Shown: positions 9,966-23,200 of the stretch, piece by piece
Position numbering within the stretch: position 1 is the stretch's first letter
Layout: the number at the start of each line of letters is the position of its first letter
Assembly (NCBI RefSeq): GCF_003473485.1
Contig: NC_053045.1
Span: 28,990,494 to 29,054,493 of the forward strand
Reading direction: 5' to 3'
DNA length: 64,000 nucleotides
From: Medicago truncatula
Lineage: Eukaryota > Streptophyta > Magnoliopsida > Fabales > Fabaceae
Program-made: the position numbers and the translations under genes
Notes under the pieces: model-generated
The model's database searches: none
The model's input: the letters and a program-made list of their open reading frames with translations, nothing else
What the model was told of the DNA's origin: nothing

Positions 9966-11450
9966 AGACCCAAAAATGGGTAAATGCTTCAGTGTCGGAG
10001 GCTGAGATGCGTGCCACTGAAGAAAATATGCCGAATATGTACGGTCACTTACACGGTCGTTGCGGGTTGCGACTAACATAAGGAGGCTTACGCTTCATGG
10101 TTCAAATTTTTGGACTGGACTAACTGCAGTAACTGTGTGAAAGGCCAAAGGAGTTGATGATGAAGACAATGTCTAAACTATGAGCATAACTTTTTCTATT
10201 ATCATATGACATCAGAGGAAATAAATACCATGTCATTTGAAATAAAACAGTTTCCCCAACCCAACATTAGTCATCTAGTTGTACTAGTAATTGCTTTGGG
10301 TTAAATGCAATTTTAATTATATATCTCTTGTATGAGACAAACATATAAATGTATGATTACAGGTGCTTCGCTTTAGAGATTAGTTGTGGAGATTGAAATA
10401 TTGAGACTAGTTTTCTAAAATTTATTAGCTAGTTTTAGAGATGAGTTGTTTGAGACCTTCCTTGGTCAATTTTTTTTTGTTTTTGTAATGAGACTGGTGT
10501 TCTAGAACTTTTTAGCTCACCTTCCAAATATTTTGCTTTTCACGTTCCCATGCAAGATTAGATTATACTGTGACGTGATTACCAAAAGCACCATCATGTT
10601 TATAAGAACTCAATTCGATTATGAAACATGGAAAAGAAAAAGAACACACTTGATTTTGGAAATTTGTGCAATAAGCACATGTATAGGTAGGTATGAACCC
10701 TTCCTTGATCACCAAATACATGCAGCGGTGTTACAAAGTGGAATCAAACTTGAACATGACTGGTGCCTCACAAGTCACAACCACAACTGGCGGTGCCAAC
10801 AGTTTCACATGAGTGCATGACACATTCAAGAACTTCGAACACAAGTATGAATATTATCAGTTGAATTAAGTTTTACGGACAGAAATACAAATATTAACAT
10901 GTAGTAAGCCACGTTTATATGACACTACAAGGTTCCCATTGTTTTTCTCCAAAATGACTGTCTAGATGACTAGATTATACAAGTGTTAACGTGTTGGATT
11001 GTACAAGTAGATACTCGATACCTCCAAATCCCTGGTCCACAGGTACCAAAAATGTATGCATTACTTGTCAATACCTGCATCAACCTTTGAACACTCTTCA
11101 AACTTGTGTGGACGTTCCTCATTACGCCACGTTACTCTTTCATTTTATTTTCTTTAAAAACTATAATAAAATTGAAATTTGTCACCAAATTAGATTGAAA
11201 CATTACAACAAAATTTGACAATATTTTCACTCATTGTTTCCAATAAATTTCCTATAACTCCACAGTTTAACATCAATTAATCAACATTAACAACTACTCT
11301 TACAGTGATTGATTCATTAGCAGAAAAATTAGACAGAAAAAAACTGGTCTGACAGTGACACTGTTGAACAAAACATTTGTCTGAAAACTAAAAAGACATA
11401 AATAAAATGAGAAACATTAGAAACTTGCACGTCTCAAACAATTCTTGTTC
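9966..11450. other. Intergenic DNA upstream of PAO
   Basis: No recognisable gene. The open frames at 10533-10820 and 10991-11218 have no family features and no splice support. Confidence 0.4.
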
Positions 11451-11460
11451 ATATATATAA
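11451..11460 (+). promoter_or_regulatory. Probable TATA box of PAO
   Basis: ATATATATAA lies about 50 bp before the start codon. Transcription would begin about 25-30 bp further on, giving a very short leader. Confidence 0.5.
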
Positions 11461-11509
11461 ATTTCTTCCACACTTCACAAATTCAGAACTTCTAAACAAA
11501 AAAACACCA

Positions 11510-14500
11510 TTGATGGCACTTTCACCCACACTTTCACCTTTAGCAACACTTTCATCATCAACACCAAGAAACAAACCACCAAAACCGTTTCTCTTTTCAT
11601 CCTTCACAAAAAAGTCACAATTTTTAACAAATTCAACAAGACCCAGAAACAGAAACAGAAGAAACCTTTTAGTAACAGTTAGAAGTGTTGCAGCACCACC
11701 CACAAAAACTGAATCGTACCCAGAAGCTGAAAAGAACGAAATTGATGAAGAATTTGAAGATGAGAGTTCTTCATCGAAGTTTTCATGGAGAGATCATTGG
11801 TACCCAGTTTCTTTGATTGAAGATCTGGATTCTAGTTTGCCTACGCCGTTTCAGCTTCTGGGTCGTGAAATTGTGATTTGGTTTGATAAAGCTAATTCTC
11901 AATGGGTTGCTTTTGATGATAAATGTCCTCATCGTCTTGCTCCTTTGTCTGTAAGTTTAGTTATTTGTTGTTGAACATTGAATTTGAAGTTGTTAGAGGG
12001 AAATTGAATTAGGCCATGTTTGGATAAACTGCTTAATTAAGCATTTATAGCGTATAAGTGTTTATGTATAAGCTATTTGTATAAGAAAAGATAAAATAAA
12101 GTGAAACTGTTTTCTTTCAAGCGATTAGCTATTTTCATAAGCTATCCAGAAGGACTAATGAAAATAAGTTGAAAACATCTTATAAATATGTCACAAGCTA
12201 TTTCCATTAGCTCTTACCAGTGTTTATGCCGGTAGATGAGCTCAAATAAGTCAATTTCAATAATAAAAGATGAAATCAAATTGTTTTCATATAAGCTATA
12301 AACTGTTTTCACAAGCTATCCTGAAGAACCAATGAAAATAAGTTGAAAACAACTTATAAACATGTTAGGGGCTATTTCCATAAGCTCTTACAAGTGTTTA
12401 TGCAACTAGATGAGCTCAAATAAGTGATTTTTCATAAGCTCTTACAAGTGTTTATGCCAATAGATGAGCTCAAATAAGTCAATGTAAACTGACCATTATG
12501 ATTTGGTTGGTTTTTGCAGGAAGGAAGGATAGATGAAAGTGGAAACTTGCAGTGTTCTTATCATGGGTGGTCTTTTGATGGACGTGGAGGTTGCACTGTG
12601 ATCCCTCAGGCTTCACCTGAAGGTCCCGAAGCACGTGCTGTTGGGTCTCCTAGAGCTTGTGCTACTAGGTTTCCTACCTTGGTGTCTCAGGGGTTGCTCT
12701 TTGTTTGGCCTGATGAGAATGGTTGGGAGAAAGCAAATGCATCCAAACCTCCAATGTAATGATTTGTTTAATTATGTCTTTAGTCTAATTAATAATATTT
12801 GTTAATTTGTTTAACTTGTAGTAACTGATGCAATGAGTGTGACTCAGTTGGTCAATGAGTGCTTAAGCTACAACTTAAGCACCTGAGTGGATATTAATCC
12901 ATAATGGGTTCAATGATCTAAATTGACGAGAATGTTTCGACCTAAATACCCTAATTACGTTGGTTTCTTAGAAAAATTGTTGTGATTGGGCCACTTAGAA
13001 ATGTTATGTTATATTAAAATGTTTGTTGTGTACCTTTATTGATCTGCATGGTAAAATTGTGTTTTTCAGGTTGCCTGATGACTTTGTAAAACCAGAGTTT
13101 GCAACGGTGAACATTCAGCGCGATCTTTTCTACGGCTATGATACTCTCATGGAGAATGTTTCTGATCCTTCTCACATTGATTTTGCTCATCACAAGGTAC
13201 TAATGATACATTTCAACTTGACTTTTAGGTGTGCAGGTTATTTTATATTCAAACAGAGTGCTTGTTGATAATATTTTTATTCAGATATTATTGTAAGTGG
13301 AATTTGTTGAATTAAATATACTAAGTGATGCCGATGTGGTCCGAAAATTGTGAAGGGAGGGCCTTTTGGTTTGTTCCATTTTTATATATTTTCTCTCACT
13401 GAAATTGCTGCTTGCTCAACATATTTTATATATCTTCACTTAAAATAACATTATATTGCGCTATTAAGAATTTAGTCAAGGACAGTGCTTTTTGAGGATA
13501 AGAAACTAGATGCTTGTAATTAATTAATTTTTTATTTCATTTCTTCCAATAATCACTTTCGATTGCACCTTTTTAGAAAAGAAAAAAAGGGCAGCCTTGT
13601 GCACTAAAGCTCCCGCATACGCAGGGTTCGGGAAGGGGTCCCACCATTTTGGTGTATTGTACGCAGCCTTACCTTCTTTTTTAGAAAAGACGATGTTTCC
13701 ATGACTTGAACATGTAACATTTTCAGTCACATGACAACAACTTTACCGTTGTGCCAAGGCTCCCCCTCTCGCACCTTTTTAGTAAACCAAAAGTGAAGTT
13801 AATAAATACCCAAGCACTTGGGGAACCCTCTCTTAAAAGCTAGATATCAAGAAGGAAGAAACTCCACCGTGAAGCATCCCATGATGAGAGCCGATTTCCC
13901 GGCGGCTGCTTTCTACGATGCTTTACTCAGTCTTTCCGGTCAGCACCTCCATTTGGAGCCCTTTCTAAGACACTGTTTGAATGCTAGATATTAAGGGGAA
14001 AAAAACAAACAACTTAAATACACCATCGTGCATTCCAGACTAATCGATGTGGGAGAGGAAGTGCAAGCAAAAAAACGGTGAGGCAGCATAGGAGATGGAT
14101 GTGTGCAAGTTTGTTGCACAATAGTATTGTGTCTTAATGATTTATGCTGCACAGTCAAATTCCCTTTTGGATTTGTTAAACTTATAGATTGATTGTCAAT
14201 GTTTGTCAATCATTTTGCATATATGTGTTATTTAGACGCTATCAATATAAGCAGTTCCAAAAGTTGAAATGATTTAATATTGTTTTTTTAGGGTTATCGA
14301 TATCACTAACATAAATATGATATATACGCCATAGGTTACAGGAAGGAGAGACAGAGCCAAGCCTCTTCCATTCAAGATGGATTCACGTGGTTCATGGGGC
14401 TTTTCAGGAGCTAATGAAGGGAACCCACGGATCAGTTCCAAATTTATTGCACCATGTTACTATATTAACAAGTAAGCCACTGGCCTTTTCATGAAAGTAT

Positions 14501-15927
14501 TTTTCATATGAATTCTGGTTTCATTTTCCCATGTACATTATTTGACACTATCATAAATGATGAGTAACTTAATATGAGTTATGTACTTGTTCATGACCAT
14601 AAAAGAATAGTATTCATTTTTAATTGAAAAAGGACGGTATCTACCTCGATATTTGGATGATTGCGGCATCATGTGGCTAACTGTGTCTTGTTTGTATGCT
14701 ATATTTCAAGATGCATTTCAAAAGACTATTACTTTATGCTAGGTTGCTGCTGTTTTCTTTCCATTTGTTGGTTTTGAAGCTCAGTAAATTAAGAACTATT
14801 TTTTCAGGGTTGAGATCGATACCAAACTCCCCGTCGTTGGTGACCAGAAATGGGTAATATGGATATGTTCCTTCAATGTCCCCATGGCACCTGGTAAGAC
14901 TCGCTCCATCGTTTGCAGTGCCCGAAATTTCTTCCAGCTCACGGTGCCAGGGCCTGCCTGGTGGCAAGTAAGATTTCTATATTCAATGCTTTCGTTTCTA
15001 TTCTCTTCAATAAAACCACGAGAATGTTCCATTCTCTGCTAATTTCTGTGGTCTTTCACTGATTTATTCGCTTCTTTTGAATGTCTATCAAGATATAGTT
15101 TTAGCAAACCTTGACAAAAATTATTCGCTGTTATCCTTGAAGAATGCTAAGTTTCTTTCTATGAAACCATTTTATTTCGAAGATTTTTAAACAAAATGGA
15201 ATTCTTGAACTTCTCCAACATCAACATCTAGGATAAAATATATTTCCAGGAACAAGCAAGTCCTAACGATTTTCTTGTTCATGTCTCAGGTGGTTCCCAG
15301 ATGGTATGAACATTGGACTTCAAACAAGGTATATGACGGGGACATGATTGTACTTCAAGGTCAAGAGAAAATCTTTCTTGCAGAAACAGAGAATGGCGGT
15401 GACATTAACAAACAGTACACAAGCCTCACCTTCACACCAACACAGGCCGATCGTTTTGTGTTGGCATTTAGAAATTGGCTGAGGCGACACGGCAATGGCC
15501 AACCTGAATGGTTTGGTAAGAGCAGCAGCCAGCCATTGCCTTCAACCGTACTATCAAAACGTCAGGTATAGCAATTTGATCAAGTTATTTCATTATGAAC
15601 CCTTTTCCATTGTCTACAAAACCGAGAATAAAACACAACTTTGATGATCTTTTGTGTTTGTTTTTCATGTAGATGTTGGATAGATTTGAACAACACACAC
15701 TGAAGTGTTCAGCTTGTAAAGGAGCTTATGAGGGATTCCAAACATGGCAGAAAATCCTGACTGGTGCAACAGTTGTGTTTTGCGCGACTTCTGGGATTCC
15801 ATCAGATACTCAGCTGCGCATAATTTTGGCTGCACTCGCGCTTGTCAGTGCAGCCTTAGCTTTTTCCATAAACCAACTGAAAAACAATTTTGTTTTCGTC
15901 GATTATGTGCACGCTGAAATCGATTGA
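11510..15927 (+). CDS. PAO: Pheophorbide a oxygenase, chloroplast (ACD1)
   Basis: Seven exons (11510-11950, 12520-12755, 13070-13196, 14335-14471, 14808-14967, 15290-15565, 15673-15927), all GT-AG with matching phases, encode 543 residues. PAO opens the chlorin ring of pheophorbide a, making red chlorophyll catabolite, at the chloroplast envelope during senescence. Visible features: a Ser/Thr/Arg-rich transit peptide (about 1-58); Rieske ligands Cys139-x-His141 and Cys159-x2-His162 (CPHR...CSYHGW); the mononuclear iron motif ENVSDPSHIDFAHH (about 254-267); the redox motif Cys471-x2-Cys474; and two C-terminal membrane segments. As I recall it, the protein follows Arabidopsis PAO closely along its length, more than the paralogues TIC55 and PTC52. 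Two ATGs are adjacent (11510 and 11513), and either could start. Introns 1 and 3 hold transposons. Confidence 0.95.
12012..12487 (+). mobile_element. MITE in PAO intron 1
   Basis: It starts GGCCATGTTTGGATAAAC and contains repeated units such as AAGCTCTTACAAGTGTTTATG and GATGAGCTCAAATAAG. The same family lies inverted in CSD2 intron 1 (40881-41351) and, interrupted, in the FIT pseudogene. The right end is internally duplicated and its boundary is approximate. Confidence 0.6.
13577..13770 (-). mobile_element. Au-type SINE in PAO intron 3
   Basis: Read on the minus strand it begins GGGGGAGCCTTGGCACAACG, contains GGTAAGGCTGCGTACAATAC and a GGTCC/CCCGAACCC block, and ends in a T/A-rich tail, the known layout of the plant Au SINE. 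It is flanked by a perfect 12-bp duplication GCACCTTTTTAG (13565-13576 and 13771-13782). Confidence 0.85.
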
Positions 15928-17739
15928 ACGTGTTATTACTCCAAAGGTTTTATTACTAGTTGCAAATTGTAAATGTTAGAGATGAGGACAAATAACCACG
16001 TGTATGTTAATATGTGTATATATTTTCATCAACGGAGTTTAGATCTACCTTGATGTTAATGTTAACATGTGTATAACAATGTGACATTAGACTACAAATA
16101 CACAATATGAAACTTCTTTTTTCATAGATTGTAGATGATTATTTCGAAGGTCGTAAACATGACAAGATTAACACCAATCTTTCTGTATGTTTAGAATACG
16201 AAAGACGTATTAAATCTGAATTTTATTTTTATACACAAATTACAAATCCAGTGCTTAATTTTATATTTCAATTCCTTCAAAAACTAACTATATGATAAAT
16301 CAATCAATTCTTTCACTTGCAATGTTGGACTCACCATTCTTTTATATATAAAATTAGATTAGAAGAGACACACTTTCGTATAAGATCAAAGAGAACCACT
16401 CATATAATCGAAGATCTAAGCCAAATTCAACCATGTGTGTTAACTGCAATTGATTTGTATATTACCCCACTTTTATAACTACATTTGATAATTTATGATA
16501 CAACATTTAAACTGTTACTTCGATACAATTATTTTTTTTATTTTTTTTTATCTTACTGTAATGCTCTTAATTATTTTTAATTCATTTCTATCTATATCTC
16601 TATGCTATTAATTATTTATAATTTTATTCTAGGGTATAGAGTTTAATGAATTTGATAAAGATGTGATATATGATAGAATATTATGATGTCAATTTATTCA
16701 TTTAACTGATTCTATTTAGTGGGTTAAGAATTAGAGTATGTTTGATTTTGTGGTGAAAAAAAATTGATTTTGAGTGAATTGATTATGTAAAATTGATTAT
16801 GGCAAAAGTTGAGTTGAAGGCAAAATAATTTATGTTTGAATACATTCATGTAAATAAAATGTAGTTGAATAATAAATTTGAACATAAAAATCAATTATAG
16901 AATTAGAAGCTTACGATTTATAACTTTTAAGTAAGATCAATTCTAGAGGCAAAATCAATTATACTTTATAATTATTTCTGCACACCTAAAATCAATTTTG
17001 ACTCCTCCAAAATGAAACTAAACATGTACACTCTTGTACTTTAATCTCAATGCAATAAACAATGATGAATTATTTTTTTAATCCGGCGGAAAGAAAAGCC
17101 AGAAAAGAGGAAAACTAAACAATTTGTTGCCTAAACATCTCATAGACATCAGCAATGTAAGACGAGATTCAACTATGTCGAAGGGGAATTCCACAACTTC
17201 ATGATGTCGACATTCTTTGCATCAAATTTGGTCAACCAATCAACACATTCGTTGTCTTATCTTGTATCATATTCAAGGAAACCAACCAAGGAAGATGGAT
17301 GAACATCATAACAAGAGAAACTAAATTTGCATGAGGGTGAAAATCATTATGTTGAACATCAGTCATCAGAAATATCGTTGACTCGGAGTCGGATTCTACA
17401 ATAATATATAACAAATATCCTAAACTAATGAATTTTTTTCTCTTTCAAATCAATGTGAGTTCAATAAACAAATTAGATGCGATATTATATAAAATCTAGA
17501 AAAATCGTGAATCCAAATTCTAAACTCATTCCACAGTATGTCTCCACAGAAATTGTCAATTAAAAATTAACTAACTTTTTTAAAAAAATAAAAAATATTA
17601 ATTAACATTTTTGTAAAAAAAAAATACAATAATAAGTTTTTTACGTTATATCCACTATTTTTCGATGTTCGTTTGAAGAAGAAGAGATAAGAGACCAAAA
17701 CACAGAACACAAATTGAGCGGTGAGTTAACAAAACAACA
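15928..17739. other. PAO-RPL9 intergenic region with a probable MITE
   Basis: The PAO 3' UTR is followed by AT-rich DNA. About 16735-17033 looks like a MITE: one end reads GAGTATGTTTGATTTTG and the other, in reverse, GAGTGTACATGTTTAG, with the repeated interior motif AAATCAATT. The last few hundred bases are the RPL9 promoter and leader. No other gene is seen. Confidence 0.4.
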
Positions 17740-20652
17740 ATGGCATCATCATCAACATTATCTTCACTTCCATTGCAACATAGTTTCACCTCTAACTTGA
17801 ACACTTCTTCTCAATTTTCCAACAAAACTTCAAGGTTCTTAATTTTCGCTCAGAAGAAAGCAAAGAAAACCCGAAAGGTTAGTTACACCAACATTTTTTT
17901 TTTTATCTCTCAGTTGTGACAGTATTTGTTATTTGTATTGAGTTTTTTTTATTGTTATTTTGTGAAATTAGATTATATTGAAGGAAGATATTCTTAATGT
18001 TGGAAAGAAAGGAGAGCTTCTTGATGTGAAGGCTGGATTTTTCAGAAATTATTTGTTTCCTAGTGGCAAAGCTCAGATTGCAACTGCCGATTTGCTTAAG
18101 TAATGTTCAATTATTTATATCATCTAATCTTACTTGAGATTTTAGAATTTTAATTTACATTAGTAGTAGGTTACTTTGGATAAGTTACCAGAAGCAGAGA
18201 CACCGGACACAACACTGACATGTAGGCACTAGTAATTGTTTAAGAAAGTAGAAGTGTTTGAATTCAACAATTTGGAGAGAATCCAATTCAACATGTGAAA
18301 GTGTCGTGTCGTTGACCAAGTGGATACACCTTTGATCTGAAGTGTCAATGCTACATAGGTTACTAGCAGCAGCGAAGGGTATTTAGGTTATTGAAATATC
18401 ATCAAAAATAAACTTTGTCAACAAAACACCAAAGTCTCTTAAGAGTTTCACATTAGAATGATACATTAAGATTATGTAGCACCAACACTTCAGATTGATG
18501 GTGTGTCTGGTATCCGACACGTGTTGATCTCTGACATTGAGACATGGGTTTACATTCAATCATTCCATTCTCTCAGATTAGTACTGATGTTGACGTGTCA
18601 GTGTCAATGTTGTGTTTGGTATTCGTGTTTCTGTCAAGGCTTCATTTTGTTAAGAATTACATTTTGAAAAAAACATGTTTGCCACAATTTTGAATTGTGA
18701 TTCCCTTGCATTGATTGTCTTTAGACCTTTTCATTTTAACTTTTTCTTTCCAGGGAATTGAAGATAGAGGAAGAAAGAATTGAGGCTGAGAAACAACGGG
18801 TAATTTTTCGTTGATCCCTTATCATTTCTTTGGTAAAATTTTCCTTATGATAATGTTTAGTTAAAATTGTGATAAGCTGATCAGTGATTAAGAGTGTTAG
18901 AGTTCAAGAGGAAAGGAATATTAATATGTTCTGCTACTAGTTCTAAACAACCTTGCATGTAAAGCTATAAGCTCATAACAATGATATTCTCCTGATTTTG
19001 AATTCACTTTTTAATATCTGATTATCTGCTGTTTAGGAAATTTTACGACTTTCAAACTTCCTTCTGAAATATTTTAGTGAAGTTTTTACCCCTAGGTGTA
19101 TTTGAAGACATATCAGACTATCTAAGTTTTACATTTCTATAGGTAAAAGAAGAGGCACTGCAACTTGCTCAAATTTTGGAATCAGTTGGGGCTTTCAAGG
19201 TGAAGCGTAAAGGTGGTAAAGGAAAACAAATCTTCGGAAGGTATGTTCTACCCAATTACTAGGTTTCAATTTGTGCAATATATGTATGATTGTGCCTAAT
19301 CTTTGGTTTCTGTTTAGTGTTACGGCTCAAGATCTTGTTGACATTATCAAGGCACAGCTTCAAAGGTACCATTCATCTTTCTGATGCACATAAATATTTT
19401 CTTTGTTAGCATTATAAATCTTACATTATTTAGTATTATCCTATAAGTTGTAACATTCCTGTTTATACTTTTCTAATAATTGGGACAACAAAACACATTT
19501 CAGTATGGTATTTTGTTCCAACTAGCTATATGCTTAATGCAGTTTGTTGTTATTTTGTTGTCTGGCTTTGGAGCCTTCCAATTTTGTAGAAAGGTTCATG
19601 TTGATTTTTACCACAATAATGAAAGATTCTTTTCGATTGAGTTTTCGATATAATTTATCAACGGAGGTTAACCAAATCACTATAATATTAATAGGTTCTA
19701 CCAATACCTGATATCCTTTAGAGAAATTCCTTTTAGTTTGAATGGAATTGTCATAATGTTTAGTCTGTTAATATTCAATGTGCATTTCAGTAATAACTAC
19801 AATGTTATTTTACTCTTTCCTGCTTATCCTTATCGATTGATAGCACCATAGTCATCAGTATCTTGCGTTAGATGTGAGTCGTATCTTGTTTCGAGTAAGA
19901 CTGAACCCACCCGATATGAATCCCTAGTGTGTATCAACTTCGTACACGAATTCCATCTTATCTCCTAATTCATAATAATGAATTTTGTTTCACTATAATG
20001 AATCTCAATTCATTGTAATGAATTACTACCTAAAATTAGTGTAGCTAGGCATTTTTTGTCAACTTTGTATAGCTGGCCGTTGTCTTTTGTCGTTTGATGT
20101 ATGGCTTGAATCTTGAATTATATTGAGGTTCGTATATGATATGTCAACTTGAAATTTTGCTGTGACTTATTTTTACATAAAAATATCATACTTTTATCGG
20201 TAGTGTATCTTACATTTATAATAAGATTTGATTCATGATTAGGAAAATAGATCATTTGATTCACGACTGGAATCTCAATTTACTAACCATAGTTAACACA
20301 ATACCACAAAGGAATTATAGGTGCAAAATATCCTTCCATGATTCTGTAGATTCATTTGGATGTATTCAGTGTATGCAATTTTTGAAAAGCTAGAAGAAAT
20401 TTGGAAGAGACTTTCGAAATTCTTCAAACTATATCTCTTTGACGATTTACATTTCTAGTTCAGTTAGTCTCAGTTCACATGTGTTTTGTAGTCTGATTAA
20501 TTGTTCATGATTTTCTATGATTCATTTCTAGGGAGGTGGACAAGAGAATTGTTGAACTTCCTGAGATCAGGGAGACAGGAGAATATATTGCAGAGTTAAA
20601 ACTTCACCCTGAGGTTACAGCTAAAGTGAGTGTGAATGTTTTAGCTAACTGA
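17740..20652 (+). CDS. RPL9: 50S ribosomal protein bL9, chloroplast
   Basis: Six exons (17740-17877, 17972-18099, 18754-18799, 19143-19240, 19318-19365, 20532-20652) encode 192 residues; all introns are GT-AG and phases agree. bL9 binds 23S rRNA in the large subunit of the plastid ribosome. Residues 1-40 are a Ser/Thr-rich transit peptide. The N-terminal domain follows with the bL9 signature [20 protein letters not shown], then [11 protein letters not shown], a long charged helix, and the C-terminal domain with [14 protein letters not shown]. Length fits plastid bL9 proteins. The short second to fifth exons leave little uninterrupted open frame. Intron 2 contains a MITE-like insert (18187-18640). 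Confidence 0.93.
18187..18640 (+). mobile_element. Foldback MITE in RPL9 intron 2
   Basis: The left end AAGCAGAGACACCGGACAC pairs imperfectly with the right end read in reverse (GACAGAAACACGAATACC), and GTGTC/GACAC motifs recur throughout. A related fragment lies at 55333-55480. No clear duplication of the target was found, so limits are approximate. Confidence 0.45.
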
Positions 20653-21747
20653 GCACTAATATGTTTCAAAATGCCATATGCTAGATGCACAATTGGGAGT
20701 CACACAATTGCACAAGTTGAAGGTGCATCACCATCTTTTGCGTTATGATGATAAATGTTCAGACTGTATTCAAGCTTGCACAGTAGTTTTTGTAACTATA
20801 GCTCATGGCTCGGATGAGACGATGAGGGAATCTTAATGGACACTCTCAGATGTGTGGACATTGTTGGTTATTTTAACATTTTTGTTTGTCTTTTGGTATC
20901 CCCTCCTTGAATCAATTTTCAGGACAATATTTGTAATGTTGTACTTTATGAGAAAAATATTTTATTTTTTGGCAATTCATTGACATGATGTGCATAATTA
21001 TGAACCTCTAATTTTTCTAGTATGTCTTAGTTCACTGATCAATTTTTTCAAAATTAAGGGTGAAAGCCTTTGAAATCAATATTTTTGGTCTTGGTTTTAA
21101 CATTGACTAAAACATGCTTTAAGATGTTACCAACGGGTGTTGGGTTTAGTGGAAAGGACTAGACCTTCAATGTGGTGAATCAAGGTTTGAATGTCAGCCG
21201 AAAGAGGTATCTACATTTAATGTCCGACACGTGTCAAATAAGATTACCTCAATGGAGGGAACCTAAGAGAAACTTAAAAGAAATGATTTGTCCGAAAAAT
21301 ACTGGTTAAGATTAACATTGATTAAGAGTGTTTGTTTAAGCATTCAAAGAGCTTGATCTTGTGTTGAATTTAAATGAAGCTTCAAAATGTAGTTTCGCAC
21401 TCCCACCATATTCATATATAGAGACTAAGGTAGATATTTTTTATGTTGTATGATTTACTTCAGCCATGATGGTCCTGTGGAATTGTAGTGTTGGTTTTTA
21501 ATTTACAATGATCTTGTAGCTTCCTTCAATTGGTTTTGAGCAGTGGAGACTGACATTAGGTTAATACATATTTTGATTTTGAAAAGGGAAAGTTCATATC
21601 ATATCATATGAATATAAATGTAACATACAATGCTTAGAATATAAAGCACTAGAGATTAAAATCGTTCTCCATAATTTTGAATAAATTTTTTTGAATGAAT
21701 CCCAACACAAAAACAAGAAATTGTAAGAAAAAGAAAAAAAAGAATAT
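20653..21747. other. RPL9 3' UTR and intergenic DNA
   Basis: 3' end of RPL9, then AT-rich DNA with a GTCCGACACGTGTC motif near 21222. No gene is recognised. Confidence 0.4.
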
Positions 21748-21819
21748 GTTGCTGCCCAGGATCGAACTGGAGACCTTCAGTGTGTAAGACTGACGTGATA
21801 ACCACTACACCACAGCAAC
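21748..21819 (-). tRNA. tRNA-Val (anticodon UAC)
   Basis: The 72-nt minus-strand sequence folds as a full cloverleaf. The acceptor stem is GTTGCTG/CAGCAAC, the D-arm contains GTGTAGTGGTTATCAC, the anticodon stem is TCAGT/ACTGA around loop CTTACAC with anticodon TAC, and the T-arm is TCCAGTTCGATCCTGG. The A and B boxes are intact. No intron and no encoded CCA, as expected for a nuclear tRNA gene. A T-run for Pol III termination is not obvious immediately downstream. Confidence 0.95.
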
Positions 21820-22509
21820 TGTTGTTGTGAACATTCGCTTTCGTTAATTACTAGTTCTTTCATTTGCAACGATTCAACAATTTTTTTTACTCGACTTTTA
21901 TTTTCAATTTAAGTACACTCTCCATAAAGTTTTATTTTTATCAAATAATGATATGCTACATGGTCAAGCACTTTCTTTATAATTCAATCAGTGGTAATGA
22001 AACCACATACTCCTGGGTAACAAAGAAAAAAGCATATACTGATGATAAAGATGTACAGGAAAAAGTATATTTCATTATCTAAAATCGGAATTCAACTCTA
22101 ATCTTAATATCTCAAGCAGAAAATATTCGTGTATATCATCATCGTTTATGAATTATGAAACATACATGCACACCATATTTGGACAGAAGGAGTCATATCC
22201 TTTTAGAATAAATGAGTTCAAAGTACATATTTTCTTTTCAAAGGCCATTCTTTTATTTCTCTTATTGAAACATAATTATTTTATGAAAGATTTGTTATGG
22301 AAATAATTAATTTTTCCAATTTGAATAATAATTATTTTAAGTTTAGTAGAATCCATAAATCTTAAGTCCATATCTTTTTATCCTAATTTTGGATTTATTT
22401 ATGGAACACATCCAAAAGCTAATATTGATGCAATCCTGCTTTGAGAGTCAATGGAGGAATTTAATGGGAGGTTTGTGTTGAAGACAAATCTTAGAAGTGT
22501 ATGACTTCC
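21820..22509. other. AT-rich intergenic DNA
   Basis: No gene is seen. GGACAGAAGGAGTCATATCC near 22181 looks like one end of a Stowaway-type MITE without its partner. Confidence 0.35.
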
Positions 22510-22978
22510 GCTTAAGTAGAAGTAAGACATAGTATATGGAATATAGTTTCAGCGAAATGTGTAGTAGTTTTATCTTAAGGGTGAAAGTTGAAGATCATAT
22601 CATACCATAAGTTACACAGTTTAAATATCCGAGCTCCATAGTATAAAACAACGGAGAAATAGAAACATATGTAAGTCATCGAATTCAATCTAGATGGTTA
22701 AAATGGAGAAGATGAATGGATATGAAAGTATCATTGAAGTTGAAGGGAAAATTTTATCGAACAACGGTAAGACCAGTGATATTGTATGGGGCAGAGTATT
22801 AGGTAGTGAAGAATCAACATGATGAAAATAAAATAAGCTAAGAAGAAGTTGTGTTGAATGTGTGGCAATATAAATGAGATAAGATTAGAAATGACCGTAT
22901 GAGTGAGCGAGGGAGGGAGGGAGAGGGAGAGGGAGAGGGAGAGGGAGGGAGGGAGGGAGGGAGGGAGGGAGAGAGAGA

Positions 22979-23018
<40 letters not shown>

Positions 23019-23200
23019 CACACATAGCGGAAAAGATGGTGGAAAACATGCTTAGGTAGTTTGGATATGTTGAGAGAAGACCTATAAATTATTTAGTAAG
23101 CAAAGTAGTTCAAATGAAGGATAGTCATGTAACTAGAGACATATGAAGACTTATAAAACATATCAGAGTTCATAAAAACTATTAAAAAATATTTAAAACT
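22510..23200 (+). pseudogene. LINE reverse transcriptase C-terminal relic
   Basis: The + strand reads, with frameshifts, MPLKLKGKFYRTTVRPVILY-like sequence (22720-22800), then LRRSCVECVAI-type text, then AEKMVENMLRXFGYVERRPI near 23025-23090. This is the thumb and tail region common to plant LINE reverse transcriptases (TTVRPVILYGAE ... EKMVE.RLRWFGHV.RRP). Stops are frequent and the 5' two thirds of the element are missing. A GA-rich microsatellite interrupts it at 22910-23014. Confidence 0.65.
22910..23014 (+). repeat. GAGGGA/GA microsatellite
   Basis: Runs of GAGGGA, GGGA and GA units about 105 bp long, lying inside the LINE relic. The apparent Ser/Leu/Pro-rich open frames on the other strand arise only from this array. 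Confidence 0.95.

Noticed and set aside
10533..11218. Two + strand open frames of 95 and 75 codons upstream of PAO
   Set aside because: No family features, no splice partners and AT-rich composition typical of intergenic DNA.
14734..15032. Minus-strand open frames opposite PAO exon 5
   Set aside because: They are shadows of the coding exon and its flanks.
22731..23023. Ser/Leu/Pro-repeat open frames on the minus strand
   Set aside because: They come from the GA microsatellite in the LINE relic.
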